Shown: positions 27,242 through 37,260 of the stretch, in pieces
Position numbering within the stretch: position 1 is the first letter of the stretch
How the letters are laid out: every line of letters begins with the position of its first letter
Assembly: GCA_046328475.1 (NCBI GenBank)
Contig: JAXLWN010000011.1
Coordinates: 62,001-126,000 of the forward strand
Source of the DNA: CADCWN01 sp046328475
GTDB lineage: Bacteria; Chloroflexota; Chloroflexia; Thermomicrobiales; CADCWN01
Direction of reading: 5' to 3'
Length of the DNA stretch: 64,000 nucleotides
The notes under the pieces: model-generated
Database searches by the model: none
The model's input: only the letters and a program-made list of their open reading frames with translations
Told to the model about the DNA's origin: nothing
Program-made: the position numbers and the translations under genes

Positions 27242-28174
27242 TCAGTCGGCGCTCCCCCGCGCCGCTTCGGCCTGCTCCGCCGCCAGATCGGCCAGGCGCA
27301 GCCCGACGATCTCCTCCAGCACCGTGGCGATGCCACCGCTGGCCCAATCGCCGCGCCCCTTGCCGACGGCGGCGGTATAGACCTCGCCCGCGATCGCCAG
27401 CGTTTGCAGCGGCACCCCCAGCCGCGTCGCCAGATCGCGCCCCAGGCGCATATCCTTCTGCCCGAGCACAATTCGGAAGCCGGGCGTGTAGTCGCCGGTC
27501 AGCACCTGGCTCGGGATCGCCCCCCGCAGGTGGCCGTGGCCGGTGGTGCTCGCCTGCAAGACCTCCAGCGTCCGGCGCAAGTCTAATCCAGCCTTGCCCG
27601 CCAGCACCATCGCCTCCGTGCTGGCCGCCAGCATCGTCAGCGACAGCAGGTTGTGGATCAGCTTCAGCGTGATCCCGTGCCCCGGCGGCCCGACGTGGAA
27701 GACATCGCTCCCCATCGCGCGCAGCAGCGGCTCGATCGTCGCAAAATCCTCCGGTTCGGCCCCCACCATGAAGAGGAGCGTCCCGGCGTTGGCCTCGGGC
27801 GACGAGCGCCCCATCGCCGCGTCGATCATCCGCACCCCGCGCGCGGCCAGCGATTCCCGGATCGCCTGCGAGGCGGCCGGGGAGACCGTGCTGCAATCGA
27901 CCAGCAGCGTCCCCGGCCGCGCCCCGGCGGCGATCCCGTCAGGCCCGAGTGCCGCCGCCTCCACATCCGGCCCATCCGGCAGCACGGTGATGACGATGTC
28001 GGATCGCTCAGCGACGAGGCGCGGCGTCAGCGCCACCATCGCCCCGGGCAGCGACTCGGCCGCGTCCGGGTTCACGTCGTAGACCGTCAGCGGGAATCCA
28101 TGCTTCAGCAGGTTCCCACCCATCCCGCGCCCCATCGAGCCGAGCCCGATCAGGCCGATCCGCTGCTGCGCCAT
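27242..28174 (-). CDS. 3-hydroxyisobutyrate-dehydrogenase-family NAD(P) oxidoreductase
   Basis: A 310-residue protein starting MAQQRIGLIGLGSMGRGMGG at 28174, with GGGAGGAGGA upstream. The nucleotide motif is GLIGLGSMGRGMG (residues 7-19), the substrate-binding motif is LVDCSTVSP, and the catalytic lysine is in GHGITLKLIHNLLSL. The family oxidises beta-hydroxyacids or reduces tartronate semialdehyde, which fits its place near two enolase-superfamily sugar-acid dehydratases. The exact substrate is not determined. Confidence 0.85.
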   Translation of the reverse strand: MAQQRIGLIGLGSMGRGMGGNLLKHGFPLTVYDVNPDAAESLPGAMVALTPRLVAERSDIVITVLPDGPDVEAAALGPDGIAAGARPGTLLVDCSTVSPAASQAIRESLAARGVRMIDAAMGRSSPEANAGTLLFMVGAEPEDFATIEPLLRAMGSDVFHVGPPGHGITLKLIHNLLSLTMLAASTEAMVLAGKAGLDLRRTLEVLQASTTGHGHLRGAIPSQVLTGDYTPGFRIVLGQKDMRLGRDLATRLGVPLQTLAIAGEVYTAAVGKGRGDWASGGIATVLEEIVGLRLADLAAEQAEAARGSAD

Positions 28175-28392
28175 TTCTTCCTCCTCCCGCGCCGATCCGC
28201 CCACATCCTCGCTCGTTCTCGTGCGGTGTGGCGCGAATGGTAGCAGAAGGCGCGGCGGTGCGACGCCCCGGTCAGTCCGCGTGCTAATTGCGCACCCAGG
28301 CGATCATCCGCTCGCAGCAATCGACCCGGTGCGCGCGGTGGCGGAAGCCGCGCCTCCCGCACTGCCCCGCCCGCTCCTGCGGTCACGCAGCC

Positions 28393-29625
28393 TCAGTGCG
28401 CGATGTGCGCCCGCAGCCGCTCCTCGTCGAACTCGATCCCCAGCCCCGGCCCGGTCGGCACGTCGATGAAGCCGTTCTCCGGGTGCAGCGGCGCGGTCAG
28501 CAGATCCTCCCCGATCGGGTTCGGCGTGCTGGAGAACTCGAAGACCAGGAAATTGGCGCTCGCCGCCGCGAGGTGCGCCGCCGCCGCGACGTGGACCGAC
28601 GACCCCATGCTGACGTGCGCCGCCCACTTCATCCCGTGCAGGCTGGCGACCGTGGCGATCCGCCGCCCCTCGCTGATCCCGCCCGCGCGGCAGATATCGG
28701 GCAGGATGATATCGACGGCGCGGCGCGACAGCCGCTCCTCGAACTGCCAGCGGGTGCATTCCGTCTCCCCGGCCGCCACCGCCATGTCGAGCGCGGCCGT
28801 CAGGTGGATGTAGCCCTCGACATCCTCCGGGGCCAGCGGGTCTTCGAGCCAGTAGACGCCGAGATCCTGCAGCTTGCGCCCCACGTAGAGCGCGTTCTCC
28901 GCCGTGTAGGCACCGTGCGCGTCGATCAGCAGGTCGGCCTCGCCCCGGATTGCCTCAGCCACTGCCGCGACCATCGCCAGGTCGCTGTCGATGTCGCCCC
29001 GCCCGATCGACAGCTTCATCGCCGTGTAGCCGTCGGCGATGAAGCCGCGCGCCGCCCGCACCCGCTCCTCGATCGTCGCGCCGGGCACGCCCGAGGCGTA
29101 CGTCGGCAACGTCGTGCGATACGGCCCGCCGAGCAGGCGGTAGACCGGCACGCCGAGCAGCTTGCCCGCCAGATCCCAGAGGGCGATATCCACCCCCGCG
29201 ATCGCCTCCTGCTGGTAGCCGGTGCTGTGGCCGCGCAGCCGCATCGATCCATACATCCGCTCCCAGAGATACTCGACCGCCAGCGGGTCCGCGCCGATCA
29301 GGATCGGCGCGAGCACATCCTCCACCACCGCCTTCGTCGCGCGCGGCCCCAGTGGCGCGTGCGCCTCCCCCCAGCCGACCGTCCCATCATCGGCCGTGAC
29401 CTTGACGAGGCAGGTCTGCGCCTGGGGCGGGTAAACGCAGATGTGCAAATCGCCGATCTCCGCCAGCGCGCGGCGCGGCCTGGTCGCCTGCCCGCCATCC
29501 GTCGCCGTCCGCAACCCGGCACCCGCCACATAGTCCTTATCGCCCACCAGCACGAACGCTTCCACCGTCGCGATGCGCGCGGTCGGCCCGGCGGCACGTC
29601 CCGGCGTGGTCTGCCCACCAGTCAT
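28393..29625 (-). CDS. Mandelate racemase / muconate-lactonizing family enzyme 1
   Basis: A 410-residue enolase-superfamily protein from the ATG at 29625 (GGGGAGG upstream). Acid/base lysine region is YTAMKLSIG; metal ligands are LLIDAHGAY, WLEDPLAPED and AGETECTRW; the last motif is KWAAHVSMGSSVHVAAAAH. The N-terminal capping domain has VGWGEAHAPLGPRAT. The likely reaction is dehydration or racemisation of a sugar acid. It is divergent from a second enzyme of the same superfamily across a gap filled by heptamer repeats. Confidence 0.8.
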   Translation of the reverse strand: MTGGQTTPGRAAGPTARIATVEAFVLVGDKDYVAGAGLRTATDGGQATRPRRALAEIGDLHICVYPPQAQTCLVKVTADDGTVGWGEAHAPLGPRATKAVVEDVLAPILIGADPLAVEYLWERMYGSMRLRGHSTGYQQEAIAGVDIALWDLAGKLLGVPVYRLLGGPYRTTLPTYASGVPGATIEERVRAARGFIADGYTAMKLSIGRGDIDSDLAMVAAVAEAIRGEADLLIDAHGAYTAENALYVGRKLQDLGVYWLEDPLAPEDVEGYIHLTAALDMAVAAGETECTRWQFEERLSRRAVDIILPDICRAGGISEGRRIATVASLHGMKWAAHVSMGSSVHVAAAAHLAAASANFLVFEFSSTPNPIGEDLLTAPLHPENGFIDVPTGPGLGIEFDEERLRAHIAH

Positions 29626-29796
29626 CGATCCTCCCCTGGTTGCTCCATCGCGGGCGGCCCCCTCGCCACCCCTGCGGCTATCAGGATACACCGACCGCAC
29701 CACCGACGATGCCCGCCCCCACATTGCGCCCACCCCCAAACAATGCTAGAAAACACCCCGCACCCACCCCTGATCCCTGGCCCATGACGACCGACT

Positions 29797-29866
29797 CCTC
29801 GTTACTCGTTACTCGTTACTCGTTACTCGTTACTCCTCTCACGACTCACGACTCACGACTCACGAC
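29797..29866. repeat. Two adjacent heptamer arrays
   Basis: Five copies of CTCGTTA (29797-29835) run directly into about four copies of TCACGAC (29839-29866), in the gap between the divergent enolase-superfamily genes. Both unit types recur in other gaps of the window. Here the arrays are head to tail rather than inverted. Confidence 0.8.
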
Positions 29867-29880
29867 TCGTGGAGGCCACC

Positions 29881-31032
29881 GTGCAGATCACCGACATCAA
29901 GACCTTCCTCGTCCACCCCGGCACCGGCAAGAACTGGCTGCTCGTCAAGGTCGAAACGGACGAAGGGGTCCACGGCTGGGGCGAGTCCTACACCCAGGCG
30001 GATCGCGACAGGGCGATCGAGGCGCACATCCAGGCGATGAAGCGCTACGTGATCGGGCGCAACCCGTTCGACATCAAGCATTTCACGTCGGTCATGTACC
30101 TCGATTTCGCCAACAAGCGCGGCGCGATGGACTTCTACAGCGCCCTCTCCGGCATCGAGCAGGCGATGTGGGATATCGCGGGCAAAGTCGCCGACCAGCC
30201 GGTCTATAACCTGCTCGGCGGGCGCTGCCGCGACAAAATCCGCGTCTATGCCAACGGCTGGGGTGGCGAACGCGGCGGGCCGCTGGCGCTGGCGGAAGCG
30301 GCGCTTGCCGTCGTCGAGCGCGGCTTCACGGCGCTCAAGTTCGACCCCTTCCCCGGCCCCTGGCGCGAGATTATCGACCGCGAACAGGAGCGCAAGGCGG
30401 TCGCGAACGTGCGGGCGGTGCGCAAAGCGGTCGGTCCCAACATCGACATCCTGATCGAGGCGCACCGGCGGCTCGCCCCCGCCTACGCCGTGCGGATGGC
30501 GCGGCTATTGGAGGAGTTCGACCCCTTCTGGTACGAGGAGCCGGTCTCCTCGCGCGACATGGGCGGCCTCGCCGCCGTGAAGCGCCAGGTCACCCTGCCG
30601 GTGGTGACCGGCGAGGAGCTCTACACCAAGGGGGAGTTTCGCGCCGTCTTCGAGCAGCAGGCGGCCGACATCATCAACCCCGACATCTGCAACTGCGGCG
30701 GCATCCTCGAACTGAAGGAGATCGCCGCGATGGCCGAGACCTACTCCGTGGCGGTCTCGCCGCACAACTACAACAGCACCACCGTCGGCCTCTCCGCCAC
30801 CGCCCACCTCTGCGCGACCATCCCCAACTTCCTGATCACCGAGTACTTCGTCAACTTCGAACCGGTCGCGAAAGAGGTCGCCATCGGCGGCTTGGTCGCC
30901 GAGAATGGCTACATCACGCTGCCGACGACGCCCGGCCTCGGCCTCGATATCGACGAGCGGGCGCTCGCCCGCCGCCCCTACCAGGAATTCCGCGCCCGCA
31001 CCATCCGCTACCCGGGCGACGAAGGTCCATAA
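29881..31032 (+). CDS. Mandelate racemase / galactonate-dehydratase-like enzyme 2
   Basis: I start at the GTG at 29881, five bases after GGAGG; an in-frame GTG at 29869 is possible. The product has 383 residues. Motifs: ALKFDPFPGPW (lysine region), ILIEAHRRLAP, FWYEEPVSSRD, VVTGEELYTKGEF, and a base-containing SPHNYNSTTVGLSAT. This set is typical of the galactonate dehydratase branch. With enzyme 1 and the hydroxyacid dehydrogenase it suggests a sugar-acid breakdown pathway. The gene's upstream region is almost entirely heptamer repeats, leaving little room for a promoter. Confidence 0.85.
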   Translation: MQITDIKTFLVHPGTGKNWLLVKVETDEGVHGWGESYTQADRDRAIEAHIQAMKRYVIGRNPFDIKHFTSVMYLDFANKRGAMDFYSALSGIEQAMWDIAGKVADQPVYNLLGGRCRDKIRVYANGWGGERGGPLALAEAALAVVERGFTALKFDPFPGPWREIIDREQERKAVANVRAVRKAVGPNIDILIEAHRRLAPAYAVRMARLLEEFDPFWYEEPVSSRDMGGLAAVKRQVTLPVVTGEELYTKGEFRAVFEQQAADIINPDICNCGGILELKEIAAMAETYSVAVSPHNYNSTTVGLSATAHLCATIPNFLITEYFVNFEPVAKEVAIGGLVAENGYITLPTTPGLGLDIDERALARRPYQEFRARTIRYPGDEGP

Positions 31033-31318
31033 ATTTGCTATAGTGCCCTCCACAAGACACAAGAAGCGTGGTGTCAACGTCGCGCCACCGGCCTCCGAAA
31101 ACGCAAGCGCAGCATCGTTCATCCATCGTCGGTACCAATGCTGTCTACCGACCCGACTGGTGTGGAGCACCATCCTCCCCGCCCCGGCCCCGTCGTCGGA
31201 CCGGAACGGGGCTGGTGCTTCGAGACCGTATCGACCCTGGCGGCGGTATTCGTGTCGCATCCCCTGCTCCGCCGGGGTGGGCGACATCGCGCATCTGATC
31301 GATCACGCAGGAGGGTGT

Positions 31319-32185
31319 ATGCGCTCGCGCTTCTTCATCGGTCTCCTGGTCGGCATCGTGCTCACCGGTCTCTGCGTCGGCCTCGCCTCCGCGCCGCTCA
31401 TGCTGACCCATCGCAGCGCCGGGGCGCTGGAGGAATCCGCCGCCGCCGTGGCGCGCGGCTTCACCACCCGCCTCGGTTCACGCAGCGCCGGGGACAATCC
31501 GGTTGCGAGCACGCCACGGGCGACCGGAAACGGTCAGACTGCCTATAACGGCCTCTGCCTCCAGTGCCACGGCTCGGCGGGGCGCGGCAATGGCGTCTAC
31601 GGCAACCAGACCTTCCCGCCCGCTGCCGACCTCCTCGACGACAACGTGCGCAACATGAGCGACGCCCAGATCTTCTATGTGATCAAGAATGGCTACGGCT
31701 TCAGCTCGATGCCGGGCTACGGCGACCGGTACTCCGACGAGATGATCTGGTCATTGGTGAACGATGTGCGCACGCTCCAGAACGAGCAGGGCGGGCGCCT
31801 CGCGGTGGGCACCCCGACCGGGCAGCGGGCCACCGCCGCGCGCGTCCCGGCCGGTGGCGACGCCCAGCGCGGTGCCCTCCAGTTCCGGGCGCAGGGCTGC
31901 GTCAACTGCCACGGCAGCCTGCCCGGCCAGATCGCCCTGAGCCCGCAGAACACCATGATCAGCCAGACGGTGCGCACGGGCCAGCCGGGGATGCCCTGCT
32001 TCTCCGCCGATCGCCTCTCCGACCCCGACCTGGCCGACATCATCGCCTACATCTCCACCTTCCCGCAGCCGAGCGCCTCGGCCGGCCCGATCGGCCCGAT
32101 CGGCGGTGCGCGCCCCAGCGGCCCGCCGCCTGGCGGTGGCGGCGGCGCACCGCCGAGCCAGGCTCCCAGCCCCTGCAGCCCCTGA
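31319..32185 (+). CDS. Membrane-anchored dihaem cytochrome c
   Basis: A 288-residue protein from the ATG at 31319 (GGAGGG upstream). An N-terminal helix (FFIGLLVGIVLTGLCVGLAS) anchors it. Haem sites are CLQCH (80-84) and CVNCH (194-198); methionine ligands are likely in GFSSMPGYG and GQPGMPCF. The C-terminus is a Gly/Pro tail (GGARPSGPPPGGGGGAPP). It acts on the outer face of the membrane as an electron carrier, possibly for the bc complex encoded 16 kb away. The 286-base gap upstream has no gene; a CTATAGTG at 31038-31045 may be a -10 region. Confidence 0.8.
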   Translation: MRSRFFIGLLVGIVLTGLCVGLASAPLMLTHRSAGALEESAAAVARGFTTRLGSRSAGDNPVASTPRATGNGQTAYNGLCLQCHGSAGRGNGVYGNQTFPPAADLLDDNVRNMSDAQIFYVIKNGYGFSSMPGYGDRYSDEMIWSLVNDVRTLQNEQGGRLAVGTPTGQRATAARVPAGGDAQRGALQFRAQGCVNCHGSLPGQIALSPQNTMISQTVRTGQPGMPCFSADRLSDPDLADIIAYISTFPQPSASAGPIGPIGGARPSGPPPGGGGGAPPSQAPSPCSP

Positions 32186-32221
32186 TCGCCGCAAGATAGC
32201 TCTCGCCTCCCCTGACGATCA

Positions 32222-32268
32222 CACGCCACGGCCCGCGCGTTCCCTTTGGGCGCGCGGGCCGTGGCGTG
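32222..32268 (+). terminator. 18-bp hairpin after cytochrome c gene
   Basis: Arms at 32222-32239 and 32251-32268 are perfectly complementary (CACGCCACGG... CCGTGGCGTG) around an 11-base loop, 36 bases past the stop codon. No T run follows. Confidence 0.75.
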
Positions 32269-32335
32269 ATTCGTGCGCTATCCTTGCCCGGGTGTGCGCC
32301 GGCACACCATGAGATCGAATCGCCGTCAGGTAGGC

Positions 32336-33415
32336 ATGCGCTCCTGGATCGATCTGCTGCTCGTCTTCGTGCCGCTGGCGCTCGTGCTCGAATACGCCGC
32401 CGGGGCACCGCCGCTCGCGGTCTTCATCGCCGCCGGGTTCGCCATCGTGCCGCTGGCCGGGTGGCTCGGCCACGCGACCGAAATGCTTGCCGCCCGCCTC
32501 GGCACGGGGCTCGGCAGCTTCCTCAACGCCACCTTCGGCAACGCCACCGAGTTGATCATCGCCTTCTTCGCCCTGCGCGCCGGGCAGGCCGAGGTGGTCA
32601 AGGCCAGCCTGATCGGCTCGATCATCGGCAACCTCCTGCTGGTCCTGGGGGCCGCCGCGCTCTTCGGCGGCTGGCGTCACGCGATGCTCCGCTTCGACGC
32701 CGAGCAGGTGAAGGTGCGCGCCAGCCTGCTGGTGATCGCGATCATCGGCTTCGTGGTCCCCGCCGTCGTCGATTTCAACGCCCAGCAGGTGTTGTCGGAA
32801 GGCAAGTCCCTCCAGACGGACGAGCGGCTCTCGCTGGGGGTGGCGCTGGTCCTGCTCCTCCTCTACCTCTCCAGCCTGGTCTTCACCTTCCGCACCCACA
32901 CCGACCTGCTCTCCGACGAGGAGATGACCGAGGGCGAAGCGGCCTGGTCCCCCATGCGGGCGATCGTGGTGCTGCTCGCCGCGACCGTGGCGATTGCCTT
33001 CATGTCCGAACTGCTGGTGGGCGCGCTCGAAGGCTTCACCGAGGCGGTCGGGCTGCCGGCCACCTTCGTCGGCCTGATCATCATCCCGATCATCGGCAAC
33101 GCCGCCGAGCACGCCTCCGCCGTCACCTTCGCGCTCAAGGCGAAGATGGAGCTGGCGGTCGGCATCGCGCTCGGCTCGGCGCTCCAGATCGCCCTCCTGG
33201 TCGCCCCGCTTCTGGTGCTGCTCTCCTGGGTGATCGGGCAGCCGATGGATCTCGTGCTGCGCGGGCCGCTGGAACTGACGGCGCTGATCGGCGCGGTCTT
33301 CATCGGCAACGCCGTCGCGCGCGACGGCGAAACCCACTGGTACGAGGGCCTGATGCTCCTCGGCGTCTACGCCATCTTCGCGCTCGCCTTCTTCTTCTCC
33401 CCCGGCGGTGCCTGA
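32336..33415 (+). CDS. Ca2+/H+ antiporter (CaCA superfamily)
   Basis: A 359-residue membrane protein with about eleven helices. The two alpha repeats carry FGNATELIIAFFAL and IIGNAAEHASAVTFALK, the signature of CAX/ChaA calcium-proton exchangers. I start at the ATG at 32336 (AGGTAGG upstream) rather than at in-frame codons 32273 or 32309, which lack signals. A central acidic loop (LLSDEEMTEGEAA) is typical of the family. It exports Ca2+ in exchange for protons. Confidence 0.88.
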   Translation: MRSWIDLLLVFVPLALVLEYAAGAPPLAVFIAAGFAIVPLAGWLGHATEMLAARLGTGLGSFLNATFGNATELIIAFFALRAGQAEVVKASLIGSIIGNLLLVLGAAALFGGWRHAMLRFDAEQVKVRASLLVIAIIGFVVPAVVDFNAQQVLSEGKSLQTDERLSLGVALVLLLLYLSSLVFTFRTHTDLLSDEEMTEGEAAWSPMRAIVVLLAATVAIAFMSELLVGALEGFTEAVGLPATFVGLIIIPIIGNAAEHASAVTFALKAKMELAVGIALGSALQIALLVAPLLVLLSWVIGQPMDLVLRGPLELTALIGAVFIGNAVARDGETHWYEGLMLLGVYAIFALAFFFSPGGA

Positions 33416-33539
33416 CCCGGCCCCCGCGTCGCGCACAGCCACCCCGCGCTCGTCTGTTGCGCCGGGGTGCGGTAAGCTGATGCCCCGGCGCGGCGGTGTC
33501 GCCACGCCCGGCCCAGGAGCCAGCAGGTGGGGAGGAACT

Positions 33540-34421
33540 GTGGAACTGACCGTGCCCGTAGTCGGACCCGGGACGCCGTTCGTGTCGCTGCTCGACGAGG
33601 ATACCGGACCCGGCCTGTCCCTCCCCGAGCCCTTCCGGCAAATGTACGGCGGCGACTGGCTGGTGCCGGAACCCGAGGCGACGCGCCCCTACACCTACAT
33701 GAACTTCGTGGCCTCGCGCGACGGGCGGGTCTCGTTCTCCGCGCCGGGGCACTTCGGCGGCGGCGACGTCAGCCTCTTCAACGCCCACGATCAGTGGCTG
33801 ATGGGGCTGCTCCGCTCGCGCTGCGACGCCGTCCTGAACGGCGACAACACCCTGCGCCTCGACCCGCCGCTGCTCCTGACCCCGGACTTCATCTTCCCCG
33901 CCGACGCCGCCGCGTTCGCCGCCCTGCGCGCCGCCGAGGGCAGGCAAGCGGTGCCGCTCCACGTCATCCTCTCGCTGGCGGGCGATCTGCCCGCCGAGGC
34001 CGCGCTCTTCGGGCTGTCCGAGATCCCCCTGCTGGTCGCGACGACGACGCGCGGCGTCGCCACGGCCCGCGCCGTGCTGGAGGACCGCCCGAATGCCACG
34101 GTGCGCGACTTCGGGGTGGAGAGCGTCGATACGGCGGCGCTGCTGGCGGCGCTCAGGCGGGAGTATGGCGTCCGCTCGCTGCTCTGCGAGGGCGGCCCGC
34201 GCACCTACGGCTCGCTCCTGGGGGCCGGGCTGGTCGACGACGAATTCCTGACCCTCAGCCCGATCATCATCGGCAATCACCCGGCCGGGGCCGGGCGGCA
34301 TCGCCCGAGTCTGGTGGAGGGCATCGCCTTCGCACCGGGACAGGCACCCACGCAGCGGCTCCTCAACATCCGCCGCGCGGGCGATCACCTCTTCCTGCGC
34401 TCGCGCTACCGGCGCGACTGA
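33540..34421 (+). CDS. RibD C-terminal / dihydrofolate-reductase-like protein
   Basis: A 293-residue protein from a GTG at 33540 with GGGGAGG five bases upstream. Family features: PYTYMNFVASRDGRVSF near residue 55, DAVLNGDNTLRLDPP, LLCEGGPRTYGSLL and LVDDEFLTLSPIIIG. This matches the RibD reductase domain. A whole RibD would also have a deaminase domain, which is absent, so it may reduce a different pterin- or ribose-linked substrate. It ends 16 bases before the convergent dehydrogenase gene. Confidence 0.75.
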   Translation: MELTVPVVGPGTPFVSLLDEDTGPGLSLPEPFRQMYGGDWLVPEPEATRPYTYMNFVASRDGRVSFSAPGHFGGGDVSLFNAHDQWLMGLLRSRCDAVLNGDNTLRLDPPLLLTPDFIFPADAAAFAALRAAEGRQAVPLHVILSLAGDLPAEAALFGLSEIPLLVATTTRGVATARAVLEDRPNATVRDFGVESVDTAALLAALRREYGVRSLLCEGGPRTYGSLLGAGLVDDEFLTLSPIIIGNHPAGAGRHRPSLVEGIAFAPGQAPTQRLLNIRRAGDHLFLRSRYRRD

Positions 34422-34437
34422 GCTGCCCCGCGAGCGC

Positions 34438-35386
34438 TCACGGCGCGGCGATCACCCGCACCGGCTCGCCGCGCAGGAACCCGGCGATATCCTCGACCGC
34501 GTGCGGATACATGGCGCGATAGGCGCGGTCGCTGACGTAGCCGAGGTGCGGCGTCAGCACCGTGCGCGGCGCGCTGCGGAACGGATCGTCGGCGGGCAGC
34601 GGCTCGGTGTCGTACACATCGAGCCCCGCGCCCGCGATCCGCCCGGCCTGCAACGCCTCCAGCAGCGCCTGCTTGTCCACAATCGGCCCGCGCGAGGTGT
34701 TGACCAGGAAAGCGGTTGGCTGCATCAGCGCGATCTCCGCCGCGCCGACCAACCCGACGCTGCGCGGACTCAGCTTGTAATGCACGCTGACGAAATCGCC
34801 GCGCCGGAAGAGCGCTTCCTTGCCCACCGCCTCAACCCCGCCTCGGCGCTCGACATTGAGGTTCTGGCTCCAGGCGATCACCGCCATCCCGAACGCCCTC
34901 GCCACCGGCACCATCGCCCCGCCCTGGTTCCCCAACCCGACCAGCCCGAGCGTGCGCCCCTGCAACTCGACCCCGACCGTCCGCTGCCAGCCCCGGCGCG
35001 CAGCCGCGCATCCTCGGCGGGAATCGACCGCGCCAGCGACGGGATCGGCCAGCGCCCAGCTCGCTCGTCGCGCGCGAATTGCCGCTGGTGCCGCAGACCG
35101 TGACCCCATTGCGCTTCGCCGCCTCCATGTCGATCGACGCGTTCGCCATCCCGGTCGTCACCAGCAGCCGCAGGCGCGGCAGCGCCGCCAGCCGCTCCGC
35201 CGTGAACGCGGTCCGCTCGCGCATCGCCACGACCACGTCGAAGCCTTGCAGCGCGGCGATCAGCGTCGCCGTCTCGGCGATATGCTCGCGGAAGACCTGG
35301 ACCTCGCATTCGGGCAGGCTATCCCAATCGGCGTACTGCCGGGCCACCCCCTGGTAATCGTCCAGCACGGCGATTCGCGTCGGCAT
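34438..35386 (-). CDS. D-2-hydroxyacid dehydrogenase family protein (frameshifted)
   Basis: GGGAGGAG precedes the ATG at 35386. The N-terminal half reads PTRIAVLDDYQGVARQYADW, then ALPRLRLLVTTGMANASIDM and RNGVTVCGTSGNSRATSELG; near 35060 the frame changes and, after a short unreadable part, the C-terminal half reads LQGRTLGLVGLGNQGGAM (nucleotide-binding motif), FLVNTSRGPIVDKQALLEAL and LDVYDTEPLPADDP with VLTPHLGYVS (catalytic His). The order is complete for the family at normal length (about 315 residues). The shifts lie in the hinge and look like errors. Confidence 0.7.
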
Positions 35387-35543
35387 CGGCATCTCCTCCC
35401 TCGTGGCTGCTCGCTGGTTCTTGCTGGTGGTGCCCTCTGGCGGTCGTATGGGCACAACACCCGCGCCGCTGCATTCATTCCTGCGCGCACGCCGAGCGCG
35501 GAACGGTGCTATCTGACGCAGTAACGACTGTGGGTGAGGCAGG

Positions 35544-35903
35544 ATGGGGGAAGATGAAAGCGCGACCGCGCAGAATCACTATGATGATGTTATCCTATCA
35601 TTGGAAGCTCTCGTATCACGACGAGCAGCACATCTATCTGGTAGTCTGGCCTGCCTCGTTGCACTCACCCTTCGCGCCCTGCTCTCCCCGCAGAATGCAG
35701 CCTTTGGGTATCGCTGCGGTTCGATCCGCCCTTGAACCCCACAACGCCACATCGGTGAAGAGGTCGGGATGCGCATTATCACGCCTGGGCTGGTACGCCG
35801 CATCATCGACGCCGGACACCGCCGGTTATTGAAGCCATCAAAGTGGCCGATGCATTACGACTGGCCCCACGACGACTGGATCCCAGTAGGAACTGAGAAC
35901 TGA
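35544..35903 (+). pseudogene. Possible small gene interrupted by an in-frame stop
   Basis: GAGGCAGG precedes an ATG at 35544. The frame reads GEDESATAQNHYDDVILSLE to a TGA at 35733-35735, then continues open in the same frame to 35903, with a second possible ATG at 35769 after GAGG (MRIITPGLVRRIIDAGHRRL, then YDWPHDDWIPVGTEN). Neither part is recognised. They may be two tiny genes or one broken gene. Confidence 0.25.
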
Positions 35904-36013
35904 ATCCCCAGTAATATCCACGGCAGTCTCGGCATGTGGTTTGGCAATGCAACTGATGCTGCAACACTGGATGCGGCTGCCGGGATCGCACTTTAGCGAA
36001 TGGAGGTGAACCA

Positions 36014-36486
36014 ATGGCGTCGCTCCTGGTCGAGCTCTTCGCGCATCACCACTGGGCGAATTTACAGACTGCCGCAGCCTGCGCCAACCTGACCGACGCG
36101 CAACTCGATTCGACCGTCCCCGGCACGGCGAGACCATCCGCGACACGCTGATGCGCTCGCCGGTGCCGAGCAGCGCGCATCCTGCGCACGGCCAGGCGGC
36201 GGCTGCGCCACCGGCGGCGCGACGGCCTGGCCCGGTGCCGCACTGCAGCAAACCCTGGACGAGAGCGGCCGTCTCCTGATCGACCTCGCCGGACGCGCCG
36301 ACCCCGACGAAGTCCTGCGCGGCGAGTATCGACCGTCCCTACGAACTCGCCGTCTCGACCCTCTACGTCCAGGCGATCAACCACGCCACCGAGCACCGCT
36401 CCCACATCGCCACGATCCTCACCCAGCAAGGCATCGAGCCGCCCGACGTCTCCGGCTGGGCCTGGGACGCCGCACGGCGCAGTTAA
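36014..36486 (+). pseudogene. DinB-family protein (frameshifted)
   Basis: GGAGGTGA precedes the ATG at 36014. The first frame reads ASLLVELFAHHHWANLQTAA; the frame shifts near 36130 (GETIRDTLMR) and again before LLIDLAGRADPDEVLRGEY, then VSTLYVQAINHATEHRSHIA and TILTQQGIEPPDVSGWAWD to a TAA at 36484-36486. The histidine-bearing motifs (HHHWAN, NHATEHRSH) are those of DinB metal-binding helical bundles. Length (about 157 residues) is normal. Confidence 0.6.
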
Positions 36487-37260
36487 CCACGCACAGCATC
36501 GGCAGTGTGGCACGATTCCTGGCTGGGTTGCCCGCGTCAGTCGGCAGGCTACCCCCGCGCTGCTCGTCGTCGCCCGGTGCTGCCGAGCATGTCCCCGATG
36601 TAGGTACACCATGGTCGTGGTGCTCCGGCAATGGTGCGCTGCGCCGCCACTCGCTCGGCGGAACCTTCCGCTTTCTCCGGCTGCGGGCAAACCAGACTGA
36701 AACCACCCCTGTCACCACAGCAGCTAAATCGCTCCTTTCCGCCCAACGTGGCACGATTTGCCCATTCGACGGGTCCGGAGATAGCGGCACTTCACCGCAA
36801 GGCTGCCCGCCCCCACCGCACCGCCGGAACGCCACCTTACCCAAACACTGGAGGCCTCACCGCGGCCACCCACATTCCCAGCGCCACTCAGCTAAAGTCC
36901 CCCATTCCTAGGATTTGAAACCAACCTATCGCCAGCCGCACCCTTTCTCACACCCACCAACGCCCAAATCCCGCATTCTCGCAGGGGTTTTGCCTTGCCC
37001 CTACCCGCGCCGGAGAAAAGAGAGAGAGAGAAAGTTAAAGCGCAAAACAAACCTACTTTTCACCCCGTAAGCGCCGTAATCCGCTTACATGTAACTCACC
37101 TACACGCTTACACACCAACGCACAAACGCATCAACCAAGGCAGTCGAGACTCTCCCCGCCCGCTCCTGGTGCCCGCTCAGAAAACTCATCGCCGCGCGTT
37201 GGATCGCCGCGTCCCTGCTCGGCGAAGGCGCGGCCTGCCTACGAGACTCGGGCTCGGCGA
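36487..37260. other. Gene-poor stretch of unusual composition
   Basis: About 770 bases without a supported gene. Parts are visibly lower in GC than the surroundings (for example 36890-37150, with a purine-rich AGAGAGAGAGAAAG run at 37020-37033). No open frame has both a ribosome binding site and a family resemblance. I see no RNA gene. Confidence 0.4.

Noticed and set aside
29797..29866. Heptamer arrays considered as CRISPR arrays
   Set aside because: The unit is 7 bases with no spacers, and no cas gene is present.
32219..33505. A 428-residue minus-strand frame opposite the Ca2+/H+ antiporter
   Set aside because: Shadow frame; the antiporter's membrane helices and GNATE/GNAAE motifs are on the plus strand.
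35544..35903. In-frame TGA at 35733 considered as a selenocysteine codon
   Set aside because: No SECIS-like hairpin is visible after it and the product is unknown; small separate genes or an error are simpler.
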